Assembly (NCBI RefSeq): GCF_027587025.1 | Contig: NZ_JAPPTI010000002.1 | Span: 62,001-126,000 of the forward strand | Source of the DNA: Vibrio sp. LaRot3 | Lineage (GTDB): Bacteria > Pseudomonadota > Gammaproteobacteria > Enterobacterales > Vibrionaceae | DNA length: 64,000 nt | Reading direction: 5' to 3' | Part shown: positions 17,397 to 25,211 of the stretch, one piece after another | Layout of the letters: every line of letters begins with the position of its first letter | Position numbering within the stretch: the stretch's first letter is position 1 | Position numbers and translations under genes: made by a program | Notes under the pieces: generated by a model | The model's input: only the letters and a program-made list of their open reading frames with translations | Database searches by the model: none | Told to the model about the DNA's origin: nothing

Positions 17397-17879
17397 ATGG
17401 ACACCGTTGAAAATGCGATTCAGCAATGGGCTAAAGAAAAGCCGCAGCTAGATACTCAGCCAATGGCGATTATTGGCCGAATGATGCGCGTGACAAAGCA
17501 TTTAGAAACTCAAATCGCTGAGCTTCATAAGCAACATGGCTTAAAGTTGGGTGAGTTTGATGTACTAGCTAGCTTGTTACGTAGTGGTGCGCCACATTGT
17601 CTTACACCAAGCGAGCTTATCTCTGCTCTAATGCTGACATCAGGAGCAATGACAAATCGTCTCACTCGACTTGAGCAAAAAGGCTTAATTGCTCGCATTC
17701 ATAGTGAGCAAGATCGACGCAGTGTGTCAGTTCAACTGACAGATCAAGGTTTTGCCCTTATTGATCCTCTAATATCAAAGCATGTCGCACTGCAAACTCA
17801 GCTGGTGGAATCGATTCCTGCTGGTCAGCGAGAGCAATTCAATCAGCTACTGTGTGGATGGTTAGGTCAATTTGAATAG
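17397..17879 (+). CDS. MarR family transcriptional regulator
   Basis: 160 aa winged-helix regulator. The DNA-binding portion spans LKLGEFDVLASLLRSG through TPSELISALMLTSGAMTNRLTRLEQKGLI, and the wing is HSEQDRRSVSVQLTDQG. I choose ATG 17397 (AGGA 6 bases upstream), because the TTG at 17382 lies inside the operator. Divergent from the DMT transporter, probably its ligand-responsive repressor. A YjbR-type gene follows after 6-9 bp and is likely co-transcribed. Confidence 0.88.
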   Translation: MDTVENAIQQWAKEKPQLDTQPMAIIGRMMRVTKHLETQIAELHKQHGLKLGEFDVLASLLRSGAPHCLTPSELISALMLTSGAMTNRLTRLEQKGLIARIHSEQDRRSVSVQLTDQGFALIDPLISKHVALQTQLVESIPAGQREQFNQLLCGWLGQFE

Positions 17880-17888
17880 GAATGGATG

Positions 17889-18245
17889 ATGACCAATAAG
17901 GAACTAGCGAAGTATCTTGATACCTTTATGGCGGCGGAAGCGGATTACCCTTTTGGCCCTGATGCTTTAGTCTATAAAGTGAAAGGTAAAATGTTTGCTA
18001 TTCTTGCGAAGCGAGAAGGGCGTGAGTATGTGACTTTGAAAGTGAAGCCAGAAGATGGTGAAGTGCTGACCTCTCAGTTTGTTGATATTACACCGGGTTA
18101 TCACACCAACAAGCGTCACTGGATTACGGTTTATTATCCCGGTGATGTTGAAGATGGTCTTATACATGACCTATGTGAGCGCTCTTATGAATTGGTTGTC
18201 AAAGGTTTGAAGAAGCTAGAGCGCGTAGCGCTTGGTTACGATTAA
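17889..18245 (+). CDS. MmcQ/YjbR family protein
   Basis: 118-119 aa single-domain protein of the MmcQ/YjbR double-wing fold. Recognisable features are YPFGPDALVYKVKGKMFA near the N-terminus, VTLKVKPEDGEVL in the middle and the HTNKRHWITVYYPGDV strand toward the end. The biochemical role of the family is not established. The start may be ATG 17886 or 17889; an AGGA site favours the second. It follows marR closely on the same strand. Confidence 0.78.
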   Translation: MTNKELAKYLDTFMAAEADYPFGPDALVYKVKGKMFAILAKREGREYVTLKVKPEDGEVLTSQFVDITPGYHTNKRHWITVYYPGDVEDGLIHDLCERSYELVVKGLKKLERVALGYD

Positions 18246-18353
18246 ACCGCTATCTAGCGAGAGAGAATTGCGGCAGTTTTTATTCAATTAGATCAAACCA
18301 TCACCTAATTGTTCTATTTGTCGGCAAACAAACCATTAAATGCAGATTTTTGT

Positions 18354-18381
18354 TTGACTCTTTTTCTCTAATCCGTAGAGT
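18354..18381 (+). promoter_or_regulatory. Stable-RNA promoter for first tRNA array
   Basis: -35 TTGACT and -10 TAGAGT with a 16-bp spacer, then a GC-rich discriminator (GCACCCG). The tRNA-Cys begins 46 bp downstream of the -10. The same architecture precedes the second array at 24918. Confidence 0.7.
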
Positions 18382-18427
18382 AAGCACCCGAACGCAGCGG
18401 TGGGTATTCAAAGCGTTCAAACGGTAA

Positions 18428-18501
18428 GGCGCGTTGGCAGAGTGGCTATGCAGCGGATTGCAAATCCGTGGACCTCGGTTCGACTCCGGGACGCGCCTCC
18501 A
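18428..18501 (+). tRNA. tRNA-Cys (GCA), copy 1
   Basis: 74 nt including encoded CCA. Acceptor GGCGCGT pairs with ACGCGCC, anticodon loop TTGCAAA gives GCA, and the T loop is GGTTCGACTCC. The acceptor stem differs from copy 2 but is identical to copy 3 at 25212. Confidence 0.97.
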
Positions 18502-18504
18502 TTT

Positions 18505-18590
18505 GCGACACTTGCTCTTTTGATAGAGCGCAACCTTACTAAGGTTGAGGTCACATCCTTTGTTTATGGATAAGGAACCTAGTGTGTCGC
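18505..18590 (+). ncRNA. tRNA-like cloverleaf of unknown function within tRNA array
   Basis: 86 nt between tRNA-Cys and tRNA-Leu. It can form a 7-bp acceptor-like stem (GCGACAC / GTGTCGC), a D-like arm (GCTC / GAGC, 8-nt loop), a 5-bp anticodon-like arm CAACC / GGTTG with a 7-nt loop TTACTAA (would-be anticodon ACT) and a long third arm (AGGT / ACCT enclosing ATCC / GGAT). A normal T arm and 3' CCA are absent. Best read as a decayed class II tRNA or a tRNA-mimic RNA. It is co-transcribed with the array. Confidence 0.55.
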
Positions 18591-18646
18591 TCATAATTTA
18601 AAGATGGTGTTTATCTCATTGAACGGCATCACAAAGTAATTTGTGT

Positions 18647-18733
18647 GCCCTGGTGGTGGAATTGGTAGACACAAGGGATTTAAAATCCCTCGACGTTCGC
18701 GTTGTGCCGGTTCAAGTCCGGCCCGGGGCACCA
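18647..18733 (+). tRNA. tRNA-Leu (TAA), copy 1
   Basis: 87 nt including CCA. Acceptor GCCCTGG / CCGGGGC, anticodon loop with TAA in GGATTTAAAATCC, long variable arm (CGACGTTCGCGTTG) and T loop GGTTCAAGTCC. Confidence 0.97.
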
Positions 18734-18750
18734 TCTCAATACAATAGTAA

Positions 18751-18824
18751 GGCGCCTTGGCAGAGTGGCTATGCAGCGGATTGCAAATCCGTGGACCTCG
18801 GTTCGATTCCGGGAGGCGCCTCCA
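18751..18824 (+). tRNA. tRNA-Cys (GCA), copy 2; attachment site of inserted element
   Basis: 74 nt with CCA, acceptor GGCGCCT / AGGCGCC. Its 3' two thirds (from 18773) and the following terminator are duplicated exactly at 21063-21153, the hallmark of an integrated element that used this tRNA as attB. Confidence 0.97.
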
Positions 18825-18863
18825 TTATTCGACAAAGCCCCAGCAGAAATGCTGGGGCTTTGT
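18773..18863 (+). repeat. Direct repeat attL (tRNA-Cys 3' part plus terminator)
   Basis: 91 bp, identical to 21063-21153. It begins in the anticodon stem (GCAGCGGATTGC) and runs through the CCA and the terminator to GGGGCTTTGT. Anticodon-loop crossover is typical of tyrosine recombinases. Confidence 0.85.
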
Positions 18864-18870
18864 CGTTTCT
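18830..18870 (+). terminator. Terminator of first tRNA array
   Basis: Sixteen-bp stem CGACAAAGCCCCAGCA / TGCTGGGGCTTTGTCG with GAAA loop, then TTTC. Duplicated with the direct repeat at 21120-21160. Confidence 0.92.
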
Positions 18871-18940
18871 GGGGGAAGAGAAATTCTTCTTGATCGCACA
18901 GCTCCGTTACCTAATTTATTTGTACCTGTTTAGTACATAG

Positions 18941-19339
18941 CGCCCTCAAATTGAACACATCAAAACCATCATAAACGGGTCCCGCTTCGCTAATTCAGTT
19001 AAACGTCATCGTTATACCAAAAAAGCCAAAAGCTCAAAGTGTGAAAGTGACTATTGAGACTTACTAGTTTGTGAAAGCAGTGAATAAGTCTGCGGCAATT
19101 ATCAAAAACAATTTCCGTAATGAAAAGCGGTATGACAAAGCTAAGACTGAGTTAACAAGTAACAGCGGTCCAATCCCGTTTTCAAGATTAGGGAGATCAC
19201 GCAGTTCGATAGAGTCACTAACGATGGTATCGAGTGGTTTAACAAGATAGGTCATAAGCATGGCGAGTATCGGTTGAATCAGACTCGTTTGAAGCATGAG
19301 GCTATCTATGACGAGATTATTGAATTAGGAGTGAAATGA
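18941..19339 (+). pseudogene. Decayed gene remnant, possibly a phage/plasmid replication protein
   Basis: Two or three broken frames in succession. One ends KRHRYTKKAKSSKCESDY at about 19056. The next begins at GTG 19071 (VKAVNKSAAIIKNNFRNEKR). After a frame change near 19165 it continues REITQFDRVTNDGIEW to EAIYDEIIELGVK, with stop TGA at 19337-19339 overlapping the next gene's ATG. The final frame has coding character, and the tight coupling to an RHH gene suggests it was once intact. Inovirus-type Rep is a guess. Confidence 0.4.
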
Positions 19340-19518
19340 TGGATTTACCAAGTATTGAAGAAGTAGAGCGTTCTGTTGGCGGTAGACCAAAGCTTGAGGA
19401 GCGTAAGGTGAGAGTGAGTTTTTACATAAAACCTGTGGAAGCTGAAGTATTACGACAGAAGGCTCTAGAACGTGATATGTCAATCAGCGAATATGTTCGG
19501 AAAATGATTGTGGTTTGA
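19336..19518 (+). CDS. Ribbon-helix-helix (CopG/MobC-like) small DNA-binding protein
   Basis: 60 aa. After a short lead, GGRPKLEERKVRVSFYIKP forms a basic segment plus beta strand. Then AEVLRQKALERDMSISEYVRKMI gives the two helices of a ribbon-helix-helix fold. Such proteins serve as antitoxins, plasmid mobilisation accessories or phage repressors. The start overlaps the stop of the decayed gene (ATGATG at 19336-19341, AGGAG upstream), showing former translational coupling. It is the only candidate regulator inside the element. Confidence 0.65.
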   Translation: MMDLPSIEEVERSVGGRPKLEERKVRVSFYIKPVEAEVLRQKALERDMSISEYVRKMIVV

Positions 19519-19630
19519 GAGGTTATCTTAAAGGCTAAAAATAACTTGGTTGTTTAAATTAACGTACATTTTTTTTTAATTCCGCATCATATGGTACAGT
19601 GTACGAAGTTTACTAAAGGTTGAGGTTTGT

Positions 19631-20032
19631 ATGGAGATTTTTGGCTACACTATTTCTACTACTGTCTATTGGGTCACCGCTATATGGATTGTGGGATGGA
19701 TTGTCACGTATCAACGTGGGTATGAAAAGCTATCATGTCATTGCTTTGGATTGACGATCTTTCCATTTCCACTAATGCAAGCAGTCATAATGTATATCGA
19801 TTGGGATCTCTACGAGGGTTTTTGGTCTGTCTTATTTCATCTTGGGGGGTACTATATTCTCGGTTTTGCCATATTCTTATGCTGGTGTGGACTGAGTGAG
19901 ATTTTTAGTCTTATCGATGATCGAAATACGACGCCAGAGTACAAAGATCATCTGAGAAGAAATGAGATAGAGAGAAAAGAGATGGAGCGTGATAAAAATA
20001 CAATTGAAGATATGTCTAAGTACTTAAAATAA
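19631..20032 (+). CDS. Small membrane protein of the tRNA-Cys element
   Basis: 133 aa, not recognised. Hydrophobic helices lie near residues 8-28, 40-56 and 64-90, including a Cys/Trp-rich segment (FLCWCGL). A strongly charged helical tail (about 96-133, RRNEIERKEMERDKN) follows that should be cytosolic. A GAGG site precedes the ATG. It is 52 bp upstream of the Mrr-like gene on the same strand and AT-rich like it, so they may form one unit. A role as membrane effector or anchor is inference. Confidence 0.6.
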   Translation: MEIFGYTISTTVYWVTAIWIVGWIVTYQRGYEKLSCHCFGLTIFPFPLMQAVIMYIDWDLYEGFWSVLFHLGGYYILGFAIFLCWCGLSEIFSLIDDRNTTPEYKDHLRRNEIERKEMERDKNTIEDMSKYLK

Positions 20033-20084
20033 TTAATATTTTTCTTTATCAGTACGCTTTAATAATTCTTAGAGGAGAACAGAG

Positions 20085-20882
20085 TTGTCATCATTCTACA
20101 ATGATCTTTATCAAGCAATATATCGTGGTCACAATTATAACCCACAAGATGCACGCAAGTACGCTTCGGTTACGTGGGACTTTGTAGATGGAGATAAAGT
20201 TCTTCAGGTAAAGATGGAAGGCTTCGTATTCCCATTATCTAATTTAGGGGCGGCTTTCATCGATAAACAAATGGTTGTAATTACACACTTGCCCGACAGT
20301 AAGGTCAGAGAGTTTACACAATTCCTTGATAAACGGATTCATGATGGTAGTTTTGATGGATATATTCAATGGATAATTAATCAAAACTGGAGTTCTGCTT
20401 TAGAACACGTTAACAGGGATAAAGCAGAGTTAGAAGCAAAGAACAACACGACAAATCTGACAAATCCGAGTGCAACACTGACAACTAGTGCGGAGCCACA
20501 GAATGTATTTGGAGCTGCCGCTAACCAACTCGGTGCAGTCAACGGGATTGACTACGAACATAGGGTCGCATCCTTGATTTCACAGAACACTAGTTTCAAC
20601 GCTGAAGTTACTCAAGGAACTGGCGATTTTGGAGTCGATATTTTGATTAGAAACCCGAACAACATCAATTTTGCTGTTCAAACCAAATTATATAGTTCGA
20701 ATGTCGGTCTTTCTGCGGTTCAACAAGCGCACTCAGGAGCTGCATATTATGGCTTTGCGCAAGGGATGGTGATTACTTCGGGAGGGTTTACTAAATCGGC
20801 TAAGGAAATGGCAGATAAATTACAAGTTGTGTTACTCAATGATGCAGAAATCATAAACTATCTAAATCGTCATTTCCCGTAA
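20085..20882 (+). CDS. Mrr-like restriction endonuclease-fold protein
   Basis: 265 aa. Residues 1-115 are an N-terminal domain I do not recognise, 116-150 a Thr/Asn/Ala linker, and 150-265 an Mrr_cat-type PD-(D/E)xK domain. Catalytic residues are visible: Glu158 in YEHRVA, Asp185 in TGDFGVDI and Gln199-Thr-Lys201 in VQTK, followed by GLSAVQQAHSG and MVITSGGFTKSAKEMA. Type IV Mrr enzymes cut modified DNA. Lack of a methyltransferase nearby fits modification-dependent or toxin-like action. The start is TTG 20085, with GAGGAG 7 bases upstream. Confidence 0.8.
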   Translation: MSSFYNDLYQAIYRGHNYNPQDARKYASVTWDFVDGDKVLQVKMEGFVFPLSNLGAAFIDKQMVVITHLPDSKVREFTQFLDKRIHDGSFDGYIQWIINQNWSSALEHVNRDKAELEAKNNTTNLTNPSATLTTSAEPQNVFGAAANQLGAVNGIDYEHRVASLISQNTSFNAEVTQGTGDFGVDILIRNPNNINFAVQTKLYSSNVGLSAVQQAHSGAAYYGFAQGMVITSGGFTKSAKEMADKLQVVLLNDAEIINYLNRHFP

Positions 20883-21062
20883 GGTGAATAAGTTAGCCAT
20901 AACACAAGGTATCTGTATCTATTGACCTTTAGCAAATCTCTCGTTCTGGTTCATAATGATTTGTAAGGTGCACGTTGTGTGAGATTTCATGCTTGTTATT
21001 GTTTCAGTTACTGCTTCTTTAATGCGTCTGGTCTAAATAGATCTTACTCCCTCATAACTAAA

Positions 21063-21153
21063 GCAGCGGATTGCAAATCCGTGGACCTCGGTTCGATTCC
21101 GGGAGGCGCCTCCATTATTCGACAAAGCCCCAGCAGAAATGCTGGGGCTTTGT
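21063..21153 (+). repeat. Direct repeat attR (partial tRNA-Cys copy plus terminator)
   Basis: Exact copy of 18773-18863. It lacks the tRNA 5' part (acceptor 5' strand and D arm), so it is not a functional tRNA. The terminator hairpin is retained, with TTGTTTT after it. Confidence 0.85.
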
Positions 21154-21217
21154 TGTTTTAGAGATATAAAACTGTAGCTCAATATTTTCTACCTTATCAA
21201 CTCGCGATCTTATACCT

Positions 21218-22000
21218 TTAATTGGTGATTGTTTTTAGGTATTCACTAGGCGTTATGCCAAACTTTTCCTTAAAGCGCTGACTAAAGCGCCCTTCAGATT
21301 GATAGCCACACATTTGCGCAAGCATTGCGATATTTCGTGTGTCATTTTGCATTAAGTACAGGGCATGATTGAGCCTAACTTCAATTAATACATCTTTGTA
21401 CTTGGTGTTTTCTTGCTTTAGTTTTCTGATCAACGTTGAGCGACTTATTGCGAAATGCTGAGCTGATGTTTCAAGAGTGTTTTCATCACTCGGGTTATGC
21501 GCAAGGTAGCGACTTAAGCGCTGGCTAAAAGGGATGTCTGTTTTGGAAAACAAGTGGTGCAGAATGCCACGCTCCGCAAGTTGTTGATATAAGGCATTTA
21601 ACCAAAAAATCTGCGTATCTTGACTAAAGAGACGAAGAGCTAAAGTAGATAAAAGATCTAGCGTAACCTCTAAAGCTTTGTCTGTACCATATATTGGCGA
21701 TGGTGATTTGGTCGCATTGTGCTTACTCAGATCAAGGGTGGCATCACATGGTGGGTAATGAAAACTGAACACTCTAGAGAGAAAGTGTCCTTTGCTTGGT
21801 AGATTCTCGAAGCTCAATGAACTCGCAGCTTCGCAAAGCAATAAGTTTGAAGGAGTTAAAGCCAGCGCAGACTCTCTCCAAAACAGGCGCTTACTTCCAG
21901 AGACAACTTGGATAATACAAGGGGAGTGCATTCTTACGTTTCGAAGCTTTTGTAATTGTTCAGCCCGAAATGGTGTTACTTGATACAGATTACTCATCAC
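21218..22000 (-). CDS. AraC family transcriptional regulator
   Basis: 260 aa. The C-terminal 100 residues form two helix-turn-helix motifs: FAISRSTLIRKLKQENTKYKDVLIEVRLNHAL and then IAMLAQMCGYQSEGRFSQRFKEKFGITPSEYLK, the AraC signature. The N-terminal 150 residues are a sensor domain of unknown ligand. It starts 11 bp after the YbhB-like gene stop on the same strand, so the two are likely one operon. Confidence 0.87.
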   Translation of the reverse strand: MMSNLYQVTPFRAEQLQKLRNVRMHSPCIIQVVSGSKRLFWRESALALTPSNLLLCEAASSLSFENLPSKGHFLSRVFSFHYPPCDATLDLSKHNATKSPSPIYGTDKALEVTLDLLSTLALRLFSQDTQIFWLNALYQQLAERGILHHLFSKTDIPFSQRLSRYLAHNPSDENTLETSAQHFAISRSTLIRKLKQENTKYKDVLIEVRLNHALYLMQNDTRNIAMLAQMCGYQSEGRFSQRFKEKFGITPSEYLKTITN

Positions 22001-22011
22001 TCCCCCTAAGT

Positions 22012-22545
22012 TTATTTTGTGTAAGTTGCCGTTAACCTAGCTTTATCTAAAGCCATAATATTCAAGTTGAAGCCCACGACAGCAGCGGGTGTATCTTGTG
22101 AAAGGTTTAATTTTTCAGTTGGTAATGCCCAGACAGTAAATTGATAGCGATGCATTCCGTCACCAACAGGTGGGCACGCCCCTCCAAATCCTACGCTATT
22201 GTAATCAATGCGAGTTTCTTGACCGCCTAGTTTATTAATATCGACTCCACGAGGTAGATCTCGAACAGAGGCGGGAATATTAAATGCAACCCAATGCCAA
22301 AAACCACTTTCTGTCGGCGCATCAGGGTCATAAACAGTTACTGCGAAACTTTTTGTTCCTTCTGGTGGGTTTTTCCATGAAAGCTGAGGAGATAAATTAT
22401 CGCCATCGCATCCCCAGCCTTGATATTCAAAGGTCTTGGCCATTGGGTGACCTTCTTGAATATCAGAACTGGTTAGCTCAAATGCTTGAGCAGCAAAAAC
22501 GGTACATAGGTTGAGTGCCAATATAGACTTAGTGAATACATTCAT
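22012..22545 (-). CDS. YbhB/YbcL family (PEBP-like) periplasmic protein
   Basis: 177 aa with a Sec signal (MNVFTKSILALNLCTVFAAQAF). The phosphatidylethanolamine-binding-protein core is visible: SPQLSWKNPPEGTKSFAVTVYDPDAP (about residues 50-75), HWVAFNIPA and CPPVGDGMHRYQFTVWAL. Bacterial homologues have unclear ligands. I choose ATG 22545 with AAAGGA upstream; the longer frame to 22599 adds a non-signal extension. Upstream to 22800 there is no further gene. Confidence 0.82.
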   Translation of the reverse strand: MNVFTKSILALNLCTVFAAQAFELTSSDIQEGHPMAKTFEYQGWGCDGDNLSPQLSWKNPPEGTKSFAVTVYDPDAPTESGFWHWVAFNIPASVRDLPRGVDINKLGGQETRIDYNSVGFGGACPPVGDGMHRYQFTVWALPTEKLNLSQDTPAAVVGFNLNIMALDKARLTATYTK

Positions 22546-22799
22546 AGTTGAGTTTCCTTTCAAAGTTCGAGTTAAGTCTACGTTTAATTTGAAAGCCAAG
22601 CTTAACAGTAAGTTTCACATTTTGATTTATGTGATTTCTTTTGAAACTTTTGTGTATTTCTGGTTTGTATTAACAATCAAAAGGGAAGACCAGTTGATTG
22701 TTTTTAGACTTTGGAATCGTAAAGGTTATTAAATCATTGAGGTACTTTGCACTCCGCATTTTTGCACTAAGTCATCTCCACAACTTGAGTCTTTAGACG

Positions 22800-22824
22800 A
22801 AAAAAAGGCTCGCGATAGCGAGCC
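22800..22824 (-). terminator. Terminator of PAS chemoreceptor gene
   Basis: GGCTCGC-GATA-GCGAGCC stem followed, on the minus strand, by seven T. Confidence 0.9.
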
Positions 22825-22844
22825 ATATAATCGAGCCTGTACGT

Positions 22845-24452
22845 TTAGGCTTTCTTAGTCTCTTGCGCTTGGAATTGTTTCATCAAGCGCTGCATCGCTT
22901 CAATGTTGTCGACCAGTTCACGGGTTCTATCAATAGAGCTATGCGATGTTTGTGAGGTTTCATCAGCAAGTTGCTTAATGTTGGTAATGTTACGGTTGAT
23001 CTCTTGAGTGACAGAGGCTTGTTCTTCCACTGCAGTAGCAATTTGATGGCTGCTATCGGTTACACCATTCAGTTGATTCGAGATGTTTCTCAAGACTTCG
23101 CCAGTCTCATCTGCACGAGTTTTACAGCGGCTAGAGAGTTCGATACCTTGGTCCATCGCACTTACTGCGTTAGCGGCTGTTTCTTGTAGACCACGAATCA
23201 TGGAATGAATCTCGCTAGCAGAAGAGCCGGTTTTTGAAGCAAGGTTACGCACCTCATCGGCAACGACAGCAAAGCCTCGGCCCGCTTCACCAGCGCGAGC
23301 GGCCTCAATCGCGGCATTAAGTGCCAATAGGTTTGTTTGCTCTGAGATCGCGGTGATCACTTCCAAAATGCCATCAATTTTCTGCGTGTCCTGCGCCAAA
23401 CGATTGATAATAGTTTGAGATTGCGCTAACTCGCTTGCCAGTACGTTCACTTCTCCGATGGTAGATTCGATACTCTCTAAACCAATCGCCGATTGTTCGT
23501 TGGCTTGCTCTGCAACCATAGAGGCAGCCGATGCAGCGTTTGCCACTTCAGCAATAGAGTGAGTGAGCTCTTCCACGGCCGTCGCCACTTGTTCTGTTTC
23601 GGCGCATTGCTGGCTTAAACTTTGATCGATGGTTTGAATTGTGCCGAATTCATCTTCAGCGGAGATAAGAATATGCCCAGAGGTTTCAGTGGCACGGCCT
23701 GTGATTGCGCGTAACTCGGCTTTGCGCATCATTAATGCTAATTCCATTTGCGAGTAGTCGTCAAACTTACCTGTGTACACCTTTTCCATCAAAGGGTTGT
23801 CGTAAGCTTGTTTGGATAGCTCTTGCATACGTTTGAAGCGGGTGAATTGATAGCCAATACCACAAATCATAAGCAGTGAAAGTGCTAGAAGGCAGAATGC
23901 TAGCCAGTGTGGTTGTAGTACCGCATGAGCAAATGCCGTTAAACATAATAACGCGCTTACAATAAGCGAAAGTGTGTGGAATCCAACTCTTTGAAGACGA
24001 GGTGTTTTACCTTCACGAAGCTTTTTATACAGAGATTGCGCTCTAGCAACTTGCTCTGGTTGAGGCTTTGAGCGAACAGATTGATACTCAATAATATTAT
24101 CTTCAGCGTCTTTGATTGGGGTAACGAATGCCGAAACCCAATAGTGCTTTTCATCGTTACACTGGTTTTTTACTAGCCCCATCCAGCTGTTACCAGATTG
24201 TAAGTATTGCCACATTTGTGCGAAGGCTGGTTTAGGCATGTCTGCGTGGCGAACGACGTTGTGGGGTTTGCCCAATAGTTCTTCCTGACGATAACCAGCA
24301 ATGTCGCAAAACTCGTGGTTAGCATAGGTGATGTAACTGGATGGATCGGTCGTAGAAATTAAATTGGCAGCATATGAATAGTCTTTATTCAAAGATGCAT
24401 CGTTGAGTGCCGCATCTTCACTCAATTTATAATCTTTATTTTCGGTTGTCAT
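22845..24452 (-). CDS. PAS-domain methyl-accepting chemotaxis protein (Aer-like)
   Basis: 535 aa. A PAS domain lies at the N-terminus (about residues 25-130: [38 protein letters not shown], the Aer-type NxVRHxDMP signature). Two close membrane segments follow at about 165-205, then the chemoreceptor signalling domain with hairpin tip [30 protein letters not shown]. The layout implies cytosolic sensing of redox or oxygen via a flavin or haem, by analogy with Aer. I use the second ATG (24452), which is correctly spaced from TGGA. Confidence 0.9.
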   Translation of the reverse strand: MTTENKDYKLSEDAALNDASLNKDYSYAANLISTTDPSSYITYANHEFCDIAGYRQEELLGKPHNVVRHADMPKPAFAQMWQYLQSGNSWMGLVKNQCNDEKHYWVSAFVTPIKDAEDNIIEYQSVRSKPQPEQVARAQSLYKKLREGKTPRLQRVGFHTLSLIVSALLCLTAFAHAVLQPHWLAFCLLALSLLMICGIGYQFTRFKRMQELSKQAYDNPLMEKVYTGKFDDYSQMELALMMRKAELRAITGRATETSGHILISAEDEFGTIQTIDQSLSQQCAETEQVATAVEELTHSIAEVANAASAASMVAEQANEQSAIGLESIESTIGEVNVLASELAQSQTIINRLAQDTQKIDGILEVITAISEQTNLLALNAAIEAARAGEAGRGFAVVADEVRNLASKTGSSASEIHSMIRGLQETAANAVSAMDQGIELSSRCKTRADETGEVLRNISNQLNGVTDSSHQIATAVEEQASVTQEINRNITNIKQLADETSQTSHSSIDRTRELVDNIEAMQRLMKQFQAQETKKA

Positions 24453-25005
24453 AATCATTCCATTTATGAATCAAGGCTTTCTATAAACAAAAATATTCTT
24501 ATAGTTCTTGTTGCGTATAATAGAATCTCAATGCTTCCAAGTTATGATATAAATCAAAAGCACCCGTTGATGTTGCTTTAGTCGGGCAAAATGAGATCGG
24601 ATTCAATGCGTATTGAAACTGTAATGAAAGATACAGAGCACCAATTGGTAAGGGTTTGAAGCGATTTGGTGTTAAATAAATGGGTTGGTTTAGATTTGTT
24701 TACGCTGATAGAAAACTTAATTTACGAAAATGGCATGTAAATATTGATAATTGGCATCAATGTGTTGCTTGATGAATCGTTGTGATCCTTTTTGAGAGCT
24801 TGGGCGCATACATAGGGATTTTGAAAAAAGGTTGGTGGTTTTTGCTACCAGTTATGAGTGTGATGTGATCGAGTTGGGTTTAAAGTAACCGACTGATAAA
24901 TAATGGCAAAATTATAGTTGACCACAAGAATGAATCCGGTAAAGTACGCACCGTTCTCAAGGCAAAGCCGAGAGGATGATGGTGTTACCATCGCATGATT
25001 GCGTT
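24453..25005. other. Intergenic region before second tRNA array
   Basis: About 550 bp without a supported gene. It holds the promoter of the second tRNA array at 24918-24945 and a short leader hairpin (GATGGTGTTACCATC, about 24976-24991). The minus-strand frame at 24845-25099 is an antisense reading of tRNA-Leu. Confidence 0.55.
24918..24945 (+). promoter_or_regulatory. Promoter of second tRNA array
   Basis: -35 TTGACC, 16-bp spacer, -10 TAAAGT, then ACGCACCG. Matches the arrangement at 18354-18381. Confidence 0.7.
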
Positions 25006-25092
25006 GCCCTGGTGGTGGAATTGGTAGACACAAGGGATTTAAAATCCCTCGGCGTTCGCGCTGTGCCGGTTCAAGTCCGGCCCGGGGCACCA
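25006..25092 (+). tRNA. tRNA-Leu (TAA), copy 2
   Basis: 87 nt with CCA, identical to copy 1 except for compensating changes in the variable arm (GGCGTTCGCGCTG). Confidence 0.97.
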
Positions 25093-25122
25093 TCAACAAT
25101 TTGAAAGATGTGTGAGATTAAA

Positions 25123-25184
25123 ACTTCGTCGACACGTTGGCCGGCCGAAATGTCGGACCATCAATTCCGGTCGGAGCACCATCA
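25123..25184 (+). pseudogene. Possible tRNA remnant ending in CCA
   Basis: Between tRNA-Leu and tRNA-Cys lies a GC-rich stretch that ends TTCCGGTCGGAGCACCATCAAA, echoing the tRNA-Leu tail (GGGCACCATCAA). No convincing cloverleaf folds. Probably a decayed tRNA in the array. Confidence 0.35.
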
Positions 25185-25211
25185 AACTTGCATCTAGCGA
25201 GAGCAAATTTA

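Larger units (their letters stand above)
18773..21153 (+). mobile_element. 2.3 kb integrase-less element inserted at tRNA-Cys
   Basis: Bounded by 91-bp identical direct repeats derived from tRNA-Cys copy 2, with 2,290 bp between the starts of the repeats. The contents are a decayed, possibly replication-related gene (18941-19339), a ribbon-helix-helix protein, a small membrane protein and an Mrr-like nuclease. There is no integrase, transposase or structural gene. It may be a passenger mobilised in trans, an inovirus/satellite remnant, or a deletion derivative of a larger island. Confidence 0.7.

Noticed and set aside
18301..18594. 97-codon minus-strand frame
   Set aside because: It is an antisense translation of tRNA-Cys (ESNRGPRICNPL), a well-known spurious product.
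18641..18940. Plus-strand frames of 99 and 63 codons
   Set aside because: They translate straight through tRNA-Leu and tRNA-Cys and the terminator.
19064..19297. 77-codon minus-strand frame in the tRNA-Cys element
   Set aside because: The plus strand of the same stretch has better coding character and ends coupled to the RHH gene.
18773..21153. CRISPR or integron array at the repeats
   Set aside because: Only two copies, derived from tRNA-Cys and its terminator, with genes between; no spacer pattern or attC structure.
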